Position numbers and translations under genes: made by a program
Assembly: GCA_041741375.1 (NCBI GenBank)
Contig: JBGSKF010000021.1
Coordinates: 1 to 20,973 of the forward strand
From: OFTM291 sp041741375
Lineage (GTDB): Bacteria > Gemmatimonadota > Gemmatimonadetes > Gemmatimonadales > GWC2-71-9
Reading direction: 5' to 3'
DNA: 20,973 bases
Notes under the pieces: generated by a model
The model's input: only the letters and a program-made list of their open reading frames with translations
Told to the model about the DNA's origin: nothing
Databases searched by the model: none
Part shown: one piece after another, positions 12,206 to 18,342 of the stretch
Numbering within the stretch: position 1 is the stretch's first letter
How the letters are laid out: each line of letters begins with the position of its first letter

Positions 12206-14601
12206 GGACTCTCCGCGCGGCTGGAGTCGTGCTCGCGCTGTCCCTGACGTGGGGACCGTGGATCGTGGCGCAGGAGGGTGCCGTGCCGGTGCTCGATCGG
12301 GTGGTGGAGGTATCCTTCGTGAGGGCCCCGCTTTCCGGCGCGTTGCTCACTCTTCGCCAGGACCGGAACGTCCCTCTCGCGTTCAGCGGGGACCTGATCC
12401 CGCTGGGCCTGGAGGTCACCCTGGCGATGCGAGGTCCTCTGCGCGACATCCTCACCGCCCTTCTCCGCAACACCGGGCTCACGCATGTGATGACGGCACA
12501 GGGGACGGTGGTGATCGTCCCTGAACGTAGGGGAACGGGATCTGCCCCGAGAGTGGCGGGGGATCAGCCGCTCTCCGATCTGATCGCCGCCACGGGCGTG
12601 CGGGAACTCGACCAGGTCGTGGTGATGGGAACCCCGGTGCGGGGAGCGCCGGCGTGGGAGCAGCCCTCCGCGGTGAACGTCGCCGATGGAGACGACGTCC
12701 GGCGTCACCGGTTTCTCTCCACCGCCGATTTCCTGCGCAACGCCCTCCCCGGGGTCGTGTTCTGGGACACCGGCCCCGGGGGGCCCCCGGCGGCGGTCGG
12801 TGCAGCGCGGGGAGTGAGCTCGTTCGCCACCCGGGCCCTCAAGACCTATGTCGATGGGGTGGAGGTGGCGTCCCCCGATCTGATCCTGCTTCTCGATCCC
12901 CGCAGCATCGAACGGGTCGAGGTCCTCCGCGGGCCGCAGGGGGCGGCGCTCTACGGGGCCGACGCGATCAACGGGGTGATTCAGGTGGTGACGCGCAAGG
13001 GGAGTTGGGCCGCCCGCTCCGCCTCCAGAGCGTGGGGGATCGTGTCGGGAGGATCCCTCGATCGGTCGGCGGATGGGACCAACCTCCGTCAGGCCTACGG
13101 GCTGGGTGCCACCGTGGACGGCACACGGGCTGCGGGGGAGATCGGAGGCCAGTACCAGCATGTAGGAAATGCGCGTGTGGTGCCGTGGGCTCAGTCCTGG
13201 AGCATGCAGGGGGGAGGTCGAGTGGTGGCGGGTCCGGTGGTGCTGGAGGGCTCGGCGCGTGGAGGTCGCCACGAGTTTCTGGAGCAGCAGTTTCTCGACC
13301 TCCGCACCCTGCGCCGCATCGACTCGGTGCCCGAGGAGATTCGAACGGTCGGCGGGGGGATCACCGCGACCCAATACTTCTCCGAGTCGTGGTATCACAC
13401 CGTGGTGGCCGGCGTGGACCACGCCGAGGGGGCGATCGAACGAGCCCGTCCCCTCCTCCTCGCGCCTCGATTCCCTCTCGGCGCCACCCATGTGCAGGCC
13501 ACACGGGCCTCCGTCCGCTACAACATGGTCGGAGAGGGGAGGGTCGGACGGGCGCTGCGCCTGACGGGTACACTCGGTGCGGAGCACTCATCCCTGAATC
13601 AGGACCGAGGGGTCGTAGGAGACGGGGAGGCGGGGGGCCGTCGCCGGGTGACCACCGTGCTGGAGGACGATGCCGACAACTCCGGGGTCTTTGGTCAGGT
13701 CCGGCTCCGGTTCGGGGAGCGGGTGCTGGTGACGGGGGGCACCCGGGCCGAATGGAGCTCCACAGTGGGGGACCAAGCGGGGCCGGCGTGGGCCTCCACG
13801 GCCGGGGCGGTGTGGACCATTCCCGCCGGTCGGCACGCCTTCCGGGTTCGCGGCTCCTGGGGCCGGGCCATCCGGCCGCCCACTCCGGGGATGAGCGCCG
13901 CCCTGACCACCGGGACCTTCCAGCAACAAGCCAACCCCGGTCTCGGGACGGAAATCCAGCGGGGCGGGGAAGCGGGTCTCGAGTTCCATTCCGATGGCGG
14001 GGCCCGGCTGGCAGTCACCTACTTCGATCAGCAGGCCGACGGGTTGATCCAGCCCGTGACCCGCCCGAGGCAGACCCGCGGCACCACCATCTACCAGTTC
14101 CAGAATGTCGGGGCGATCGACAACCGGGGAGTCGAGGTGGAGGCGAGCTTCACCCTCGGCGCCTTCGAGTTTCGGGGGGCACATCATGTGACCGACAGCG
14201 AGGTGAGGCGTCTTGCACCGGGATATACCGGGGAGCTTCGGGTGGGAGACGACGTGCCGGAGGTCCCGACCTCCACGAGCACTCTGGCGCTCACTTGGGA
14301 ACAAGGCGGCGTTCGCCTGTCGGCCGGGGCGGCCCGCCTCGGTTCCTGGCGAGGCTGGGATGTGCGCGCTCTCGTCCGGGCGGAACAGTCCCCCGACCCC
14401 CTGCCGGAGGACCTGAGCCCCTTTCTGGTGCGCTTCCCCTCGTTGTTCCGGCCGTGGCTGAGCCTGTCGGCCGACCTCCGGGGACGCCTCTCGGCCTTCC
14501 TGTCGGTGGACAATCCGGGGGGATCGGACCGGCTGGTGCGGGACAATGGGTCTCCCCCGGTGGGCAGGTCCGTGAATCTGGGGGTGGAGGTTCGACCGTA
14601 G
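12202..14601 (+). CDS. TonB-dependent outer-membrane receptor/transducer with N-terminal STN signalling domain
   Basis: This 799-residue protein begins with a signal peptide (through IVAQ, about residue 24). An STN/secretin-TonB short domain follows at about 36-107 (SFVRAPLSGALLTLRQ ... TGLTHVMTAQGTVVIVP). A TonB-box-like DQVVVMGTP is at 137-145. The plug spans about 150-267 and ends in RVEVLRGPQGAALYGADAIN. The remainder is a beta-barrel. The STN domain marks it as a transducer that imports a ligand and signals through FecR. The ligand is unknown; siderophores, sugars and peptides are all possible. There is no carboxypeptidase-regulatory-like domain between STN and plug, unlike many SusC-type receptors. 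The start is GTG 12202, overlapping the FecR stop in a GTGA. Frame upstream of this shadows fecR. Coupled translation with the FecR-like gene is likely. Confidence 0.93.
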   Translation: MRTLRAAGVVLALSLTWGPWIVAQEGAVPVLDRVVEVSFVRAPLSGALLTLRQDRNVPLAFSGDLIPLGLEVTLAMRGPLRDILTALLRNTGLTHVMTAQGTVVIVPERRGTGSAPRVAGDQPLSDLIAATGVRELDQVVVMGTPVRGAPAWEQPSAVNVADGDDVRRHRFLSTADFLRNALPGVVFWDTGPGGPPAAVGAARGVSSFATRALKTYVDGVEVASPDLILLLDPRSIERVEVLRGPQGAALYGADAINGVIQVVTRKGSWAARSASRAWGIVSGGSLDRSADGTNLRQAYGLGATVDGTRAAGEIGGQYQHVGNARVVPWAQSWSMQGGGRVVAGPVVLEGSARGGRHEFLEQQFLDLRTLRRIDSVPEEIRTVGGGITATQYFSESWYHTVVAGVDHAEGAIERARPLLLAPRFPLGATHVQATRASVRYNMVGEGRVGRALRLTGTLGAEHSSLNQDRGVVGDGEAGGRRRVTTVLEDDADNSGVFGQVRLRFGERVLVTGGTRAEWSSTVGDQAGPAWASTAGAVWTIPAGRHAFRVRGSWGRAIRPPTPGMSAALTTGTFQQQANPGLGTEIQRGGEAGLEFHSDGGARLAVTYFDQQADGLIQPVTRPRQTRGTTIYQFQNVGAIDNRGVEVEASFTLGAFEFRGAHHVTDSEVRRLAPGYTGELRVGDDVPEVPTSTSTLALTWEQGGVRLSAGAARLGSWRGWDVRALVRAEQSPDPLPEDLSPFLVRFPSLFRPWLSLSADLRGRLSAFLSVDNPGGSDRLVRDNGSPPVGRSVNLGVEVRP

Positions 14602-14676
14602 GAGTTGGTCCTTCCCGAATCATCCGGGGCGTTGGGGCCCAGCCGAAGCCCCCGAATCCCGATCGACGTAATGGGG

Positions 14677-14682
14677 TATATT
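14677..14682 (+). promoter_or_regulatory. Possible -10 element upstream of the LamG/DUF1080-like gene
   Basis: TATATT stands out in an otherwise GC-rich 150-bp gap, 69 bases upstream of the ATG at 14752. No convincing -35 hexamer lies 17 bases further up. It would give the secreted protein its own promoter rather than read-through from the receptor gene. The rest of the gap (14602-14751) shows nothing else clear. Confidence 0.35.
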
Positions 14683-14751
14683 GCACGCATCTGTTCCGTG
14701 GCGGAGACGTCATCCCGCCATTCTACCCTTCGCCCACCTCCGAGGTGTCCC

Positions 14752-15405
14752 ATGAACGTACAGAGGAGTCTTCTCGCAGCACTGGCGGTTCTGGTGGCCG
14801 CGCCCCTCAGCGCCCAGCAGCACGATGCCGACCGCACGGTCGATGGCGGGGGTGCCCTGCTCCCCGGGTGGCATGCCCGGGTGGACCGGGACCGTCCGCT
14901 GAAGGACGTGAAGATGACCAAGCTGACGGACGGATGGCAGATCGACAACGGGCCCGCCATCGTGCTCTGGCGCGATGATCTCAAGGCCACCGGCAACTAC
15001 GCGGTGACGGGAACCTTCAAGCAGGTCAGTTCCAAGGGGCATGCCCACGGGGTGGGCCTCGTGGTCGGGGGCAAGGACCTGGCCGGCCCCAACCAGGTCT
15101 ACACCTATTTCCTGGTTCGCGGCGACGGGGATTTCCTGGTCAAGACCCGCACAGGCAATGAGACGGCCTGGGTGAACACGGCGTGGGAAAAAAACGCCGC
15201 GGTCCAGGTGGACAAGGCCGATGGCACCAACACCAATACCCTGGAAATCAGGGTTCAGAACGGACAGATGATTTTCCTGGCCAATGGGACCGAGGTGTTC
15301 CGCAAGGCGGCGACGGGACTCTACAGCGACGGGAACTACGGGGTCCGTCTCAACCACAACCTGACGATTCAGGTGTCGAACCTGGCGGTCAAGCCGCTCC
15401 CGTAG
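14752..15405 (+). CDS. Secreted LamG/DUF1080-like (concanavalin-fold) protein
   Basis: This 217-residue protein has a clear signal peptide (MNVQRSLLAALAVLVAAPLS, cut before AQQ or QHD), so it is exported. The mature part resembles DUF1080/LamG-type beta-sandwich proteins, with strands such as YAVTGTFKQVS, GVGLVVGGKDL, YTYFLVRGDGDFLVKTRTGN and a closing YGVRLNHNLTIQVSNLAVK. Members of this fold bind or hydrolyse sugars, including 3-keto-glycosides, but no catalytic set is identified here. ATG 14752 follows GAGGTG with a 5-base spacer; the longer frame upstream has no signal peptide and crosses the putative promoter. It lies downstream of the TonB-dependent receptor and could process or capture the receptor's ligand, which is inference from position. 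Confidence 0.8.
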   Translation: MNVQRSLLAALAVLVAAPLSAQQHDADRTVDGGGALLPGWHARVDRDRPLKDVKMTKLTDGWQIDNGPAIVLWRDDLKATGNYAVTGTFKQVSSKGHAHGVGLVVGGKDLAGPNQVYTYFLVRGDGDFLVKTRTGNETAWVNTAWEKNAAVQVDKADGTNTNTLEIRVQNGQMIFLANGTEVFRKAATGLYSDGNYGVRLNHNLTIQVSNLAVKPLP

Positions 15406-15421
15406 CTTCACCAGGGCATCC

Positions 15422-15451
15422 AGGGGGAGGGCGCACCCCGCGCATCCCCCT
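15422..15451 (+). terminator. Compound GC-rich stem-loop after the LamG/DUF1080-like gene
   Basis: AGGGGGA (15422-15428) pairs with TCCCCCT (15445-15451). An inner GCGC/GCGC pair (15431-15434 with 15440-15443) closes an ACCCC loop. It begins 17 bases after the stop codon and is followed by a C/T-rich tract rather than a T-run. A terminator is likely, though not of the classic intrinsic type. Confidence 0.5.
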
Positions 15452-15505
15452 CCCCTCCCCCTCCCCTTCCCTTCACCGGGGGGGCTTTCGCCCGCAAACC
15501 GGGAC

Positions 15506-15513
15506 GTTAGATT
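15506..15513 (+). promoter_or_regulatory. Candidate promoter (-10) of the SET-domain gene
   Basis: GTTAGATT here matches, base for base, the octamer just upstream of leuS (18328-18335). TAGATT would be the -10. The predicted start of transcription is near 15520, within a small GAGCCC/GGGCTC hairpin (15515-15530), giving a leader of about 49 bases. No clear -35 is visible. Confidence 0.45.
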
Positions 15514-15568
15514 AGAGCCCTCACGGGCTCCACCCGGGGCCCGTTCTCTCATCCAAAGGCCTCCGGGC

Positions 15569-16006
15569 ATGTTCCGCGTTCCCACCTTTCTCGGCCCGAG
15601 CCCGATCCACGGGTTCGGCGTGTTCACAGCGGTGCCTCTCCCGGGTGGCACCCTGCTCTGGGATTTCACTCCGGGAGTGGACCAGGCGCTTCGAGAGGAC
15701 GAGTTGATGGCGTTCCCCCCGTCGTGGCGGGAGTGGTTCGAACGGTATTGCTACCTGAACGACGAGGGTCTTTACATCCTCTGTGGGGACAATGCCCGGT
15801 TCATGAATCACTCCCCGACGCCGAACTGCGACGACTCCGGCGTCCTCACGGTGACTCTCCGGGACATCGCCGCCGGGGAGGAGCTTACCTGTGATTACCG
15901 GAGTTTTGACCGGATGTCCCGCACCCGGGGGGAACTGTTCGGGTGGGGGAATGCTCTGGAGGTGGCGGGAGGATCGAGGAAATCGGCGGGGGAATCAGTG
16001 GTCTGA
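15569..16006 (+). CDS. Compact SET-domain protein (putative protein-lysine methyltransferase)
   Basis: This 145-residue protein is almost entirely one SET domain. It shows SPIHGFGVFTAV (11-22), the catalytic-site segment DNARFMNHSPTPNC (74-87, with the family Asn80-His81) and GEELTCDY (103-110), which ends in the conserved Tyr. SET enzymes transfer a methyl group from S-adenosylmethionine to lysine side chains. Bacterial members modify ribosomal, chromatin-like or secreted proteins; the substrate here is unknown. It has no signal peptide and no separate pre-SET or post-SET Cys cluster. The ATG follows AAAGG about 9 bases upstream. The last 12 bases overlap the 3' end of the convergent propeller gene. 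Confidence 0.88.
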   Translation: MFRVPTFLGPSPIHGFGVFTAVPLPGGTLLWDFTPGVDQALREDELMAFPPSWREWFERYCYLNDEGLYILCGDNARFMNHSPTPNCDDSGVLTVTLRDIAAGEELTCDYRSFDRMSRTRGELFGWGNALEVAGGSRKSAGESVV

Positions 16007-17215
16007 CAGGCGTGACACGACGACCGCTGCCACCCCGTCCGCGTCTTCGGTGAGGAGCAGGGCCCGATCTCCCCGCACGGTGACGAGGCGCTGTCCGGGA
16101 GGGATCTCGATCCGCCCGAGGGGAATCCCGTCCGGACCGAGCACCAGCCATCGGGAGGGCTCCACCTCCGGCTCGATGATCATGGGAAACCGGGAGATCC
16201 AGATCCGCCCCGCGTCATCGACCAGGACCTGTCCGAGGGCGGGCCGCACGGGCGGAATGAAACGGTCGTCGAACACGAGCGCCAGCACCCGCTCGGCATA
16301 CCCGTTGGGCATGGTGCGCCAGGCTTCACGCAGGAAGTCCCGGGTGCTGTCCACCTCGCTCCGGCGCAGCGGTTCGGGAGGGATCAACCACCGGATCTCG
16401 CGAACCGGGGCCAACCCGCTGTCGAGTACCGTGAGGCGGTGAGTGTCACCCGGTCCCCAGACGACCCCGCGTCCCGACACCGACAGGACGGGCAGGGACC
16501 AGAAATAGGGTACTCCCCCGAGATCCCCGTATTCGATCTCCGGGCGGTTCGGATAGTGGAGCTCCGGGCCCAGCGGCCGGCCGGAGGCGTCGGTGGTGAG
16601 CACAGTGGTGTTCATCGCGATCAGATGCGGCGGGGGACCCGAGGGGGGGAGGGTATCGAAAGTGGTGCGGGTGGTCGTGAGGCGGTCGGGCCCCACCGCC
16701 CACACGCCGCCGGGGGCGAGACGCCAGTCCCCGAACGGCACGCTGCGGACAAAACCGCGGACCGCATGGTACACGCTGAGCCGGCCCTGCGAATTGGAGT
16801 AGAGAAAGAGCGAGTCGCCCTGGGAGGACAGAGTGCTGGCGGAGCGGAACTCTCCCGGGCCATCCCCCCGCCGTCCGAGGGAGCGGAGCCAGAGCCCCGT
16901 GCTGTCGAACAGATGAATCGTCTCCGGCCGGTCGTCGAGGGCGGCGATCGTGCCATCCTCCATCCACACCGCCTGCCGTAACCGCCCGAACTCGAGATCT
17001 CCCGCCGCGCGGATCGTCACCTGCGGAATGGTGTCGAGGTGCCATTCGGGGAGCGACGCCGGGTCGGTGGTGATCGTGACGATGGCGACGCCCGCCGAGT
17101 CGGTCGTGGTGACCAGGGGGGTGGGGGAGCCGGTCTCCCCGCAGGCCAGGAGACCCGCGAGAAGGAGTCCGGTGACCGGACCGGCGAAGGGGAGCCCTGC
17201 TCGCGTGGTGCGCAT
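15995..17215 (-). CDS. Second six-bladed beta-propeller lipoprotein
   Basis: This 406-residue protein has a lipoprotein signal, MRTTRAGLPFAGPVTGLLLA followed by GLLAC, with Cys25 lipidated. The mature part contains propeller blade motifs: LEFGRLRQAVWMEDGTIAAL, IHLFDSTGLWLRSLGRRGDG with a PGEF turn, and VLVDDAGRIWISRF. It is a relative of the protein encoded at 8362-9615, though the two are clearly divergent. It is probably exposed in the periplasm or on the cell surface, with binding role unknown. ATG 17215 was chosen for the signal peptide; the bases before it are pyrimidine-rich and give no Shine-Dalgarno sequence. Earlier in-frame starts add a low-complexity N-terminus with no signal. The 3' end overlaps the SET gene by 12 bp. 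Confidence 0.85.
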   Translation of the reverse strand: MRTTRAGLPFAGPVTGLLLAGLLACGETGSPTPLVTTTDSAGVAIVTITTDPASLPEWHLDTIPQVTIRAAGDLEFGRLRQAVWMEDGTIAALDDRPETIHLFDSTGLWLRSLGRRGDGPGEFRSASTLSSQGDSLFLYSNSQGRLSVYHAVRGFVRSVPFGDWRLAPGGVWAVGPDRLTTTRTTFDTLPPSGPPPHLIAMNTTVLTTDASGRPLGPELHYPNRPEIEYGDLGGVPYFWSLPVLSVSGRGVVWGPGDTHRLTVLDSGLAPVREIRWLIPPEPLRRSEVDSTRDFLREAWRTMPNGYAERVLALVFDDRFIPPVRPALGQVLVDDAGRIWISRFPMIIEPEVEPSRWLVLGPDGIPLGRIEIPPGQRLVTVRGDRALLLTEDADGVAAVVVSRLSDH

Positions 17216-17300
17216 GAGGGGAAGAGAGGGTGGGGGCCGAGACGGTGTCAATGATGCTGTCGGCTGGACGACATCCAACGGAACCCCGCGGAATCGCTCC

Positions 17301-17666
17301 CTAACGTGCAAACCCTCCCACGGGAGCGCCCCAGGCCGGATGCAGTCCCTCCAGGGCCTTTCGCACCCTCTCGTCCGGTGATCCCGTCACCACCATGCGC
17401 ACCGGGGTCAGGATCGCCAGGAACCGCTCCGCGAAGCGGCTGCCGAAGGTGCCCAGATGGATCATCGCGGAATCAGAGTCGCGATATCGCTCCAGGATCC
17501 AGACGGTGCTCCCGTCCGCGCTCGTGCTCCACTCGTAGATCAGCGTGCCCGGTTCATTCTCCCGGGTACCCGCGACCATCTCCCCCATCAGAGTCGTGAA
17601 GGCCTCGGTGGTGTTCGGGGCCAGGGTCAGTTCGAGGAGCCAGGAGACTTCGGTGGAGGACGGCAC
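17301..17666 (-). CDS. Antibiotic-biosynthesis-monooxygenase (ABM) fold protein
   Basis: This 121-residue cytoplasmic protein resembles ABM/dimeric alpha-beta-barrel proteins. It has a beta strand (SWLLELTLAP), a helix, then ENEPGTLIYEWSTSADGSTV and WILERYRDSDSAMIHLGT, and a final strand (LTPVRMVVTGSP). Members act as cofactor-free monooxygenases on quinols, on heme in IsdG-like cases, or as small binding proteins; none can be singled out here. The start is GTG 17666, preceded by AAAGG with a 6-base spacer. A longer open frame to 18095 exists but its N-terminal half only shadows the next gene. The upstream gene ends 29 bp away on the same strand, so the two are probably co-transcribed. Confidence 0.82.
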   Translation of the reverse strand: MPSSTEVSWLLELTLAPNTTEAFTTLMGEMVAGTRENEPGTLIYEWSTSADGSTVWILERYRDSDSAMIHLGTFGSRFAERFLAILTPVRMVVTGSPDERVRKALEGLHPAWGAPVGGFAR

Positions 17667-17695
17667 AAGGAACCTTTCGTGTGACGAAGGAGAGG

Positions 17696-18055
17696 CTAGG
17701 GGGTCACCGGACGCCGGACGACGCGGGTACCATCCGCCGCAAACCCATCGGTGGATCCCGACCGATCCCGGAGACGATGCAGGAACCAGGTCACCGCCGC
17801 CTGCCCGTACAGCGGAACCACGATCCGGGCATGCTTGGGATACACCTTCCCAGGCCGGAGACCGACCGTCCGGGCGAGTCGCGCCACCGATCGTGCCGCA
17901 GTCCGGGTTTCCAGCACCAGCCGAACCTCGGATCCCTTCTTGTAGGTGGCGGAGTCGCCATGGCGATCCTCCGCCGGACGTCGAATGTAGCCGCTCGCCC
18001 GAAACAGGGCCATCAGGGCTGTCTCGGCGGACCGGCGCGATTTCGGGTCGGGCAT
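17696..18055 (-). CDS. Hypothetical 119-residue basic protein
   Basis: This small protein is not recognised as a named family. It is basic and has no signal peptide. The centre (YKKGSEVRLVLETRTAARSV, then LARTVGLRPGKVYPKHARIV and VPLYGQAAVTWFLHRL) looks like an alpha/beta domain with a conserved-looking GYIRRPAEDRHGDSATYKKG before it. I have a loose impression of similar short proteins in environmental genomes, but cannot name a function. ATG 18055 was chosen because GGGAGAG lies about 8 bases upstream and the composition changes there; the frame extends to 18304 but crosses the repeat region. It is the first gene of a probable minus-strand unit with the ABM-fold gene. Confidence 0.72.
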   Translation of the reverse strand: MPDPKSRRSAETALMALFRASGYIRRPAEDRHGDSATYKKGSEVRLVLETRTAARSVARLARTVGLRPGKVYPKHARIVVPLYGQAAVTWFLHRLRDRSGSTDGFAADGTRVVRRPVTP

Positions 18056-18140
18056 GGCGGAACTCTCCCGGCAGGAACCAGCAGTTTGGAAGCACAGGAC
18101 ACCTAAACTTCTTACCGCTAGGCGATCAGGGCAAGGTGTC

Positions 18141-18322
18141 GGGGGTGGGGAGCGGGGAACAGGCGGTAGGCGGTAGGGGAGCAGCGAGCGTCTTGGCGTC
18201 ACCCGCTTCGATAGATTCCTCGCCTCGGGATGGCTCCGGTGGAACGCATCATTCCCCAGGACCCCACCGGCCAGGGCGATGCAAGCGTCGCCCCTACATC
18301 CCACACCCTACTCCCTGCTCCC
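18141..18322. repeat. Composite repeat: opposed G-rich heptads flanking two palindromes
   Basis: Left arm, plus strand: six consecutive heptamers at 18141-18182 (GGGGGTG, GGGAGCG, GGGAACA, GGCGGTA twice, GGGGAGC). Right arm, minus strand: five heptamers at 18322-18288 (GGGAGCA, GGGAGTA, GGGTGTG, GGATGTA, GGGGCGA). Between or within them are two inverted repeats: CCGGTGG/CCACCGG (18236-18242 and 18264-18270) and GGGCGA/TCGCCC (18274-18279 and 18288-18293). The layout resembles a REP/MITE-like dispersed element, and the palindrome resembles repeats I have seen in many environmental genomes. No copy number is known from this window alone. Confidence 0.6.
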
Positions 18323-18327
18323 TCGTG

Positions 18328-18335
18328 GTTAGATT
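18328..18335 (+). promoter_or_regulatory. Candidate leuS promoter giving a leaderless transcript
   Basis: TAGATT (18330-18335) within GTTAGATT ends 7 bases before the leuS ATG, so transcription would start at or next to the A of the start codon. There is no Shine-Dalgarno sequence in the 20 bases before the ATG, which agrees with a leaderless mRNA. No -35 consensus is visible. Confidence 0.5.
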
Positions 18336-18342
18336 CCGCGCC

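Larger units (their letters stand above)
18056..18342. other. Divergent intergenic region upstream of leuS (287 bp)
   Basis: This gap holds the leuS promoter candidate and a composite repeat, both listed separately. Near the minus-strand gene, TTTAGG (minus strand, 18107-18102) is a weak -10 candidate. The sequence TAGATTCC occurs twice, at 18212-18219 and 18330-18337. No tRNA or leucine-rich leader peptide was seen, so an attenuator of the trp/leu type is not supported. Confidence 0.6.

Noticed and set aside
11455..13587. 710-codon minus-strand frame across fecR and the receptor
   Set aside because: Antisense to two well-supported genes and rich in Arg/Pro/His/Ser without domains.
17301..18095. 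A single 264-codon fused minus-strand gene
   Set aside because: Its first half shadows the 119-residue gene in another frame; the ABM-fold protein has its own GTG with a good ribosome-binding site at 17666.
17545..18342. N-terminal extension of leuS by 266 codons
   Set aside because: The frame is open by chance through the opposite-strand genes and the repeat; the LeuRS family start is MNVSKYLPEAVEAKWQ at 18343.
18056..18342. T-box or leucine attenuator before leuS
   Set aside because: No specifier or T-box sequence, no Leu-codon leader peptide and no room for a leader if transcription starts at the ATG.
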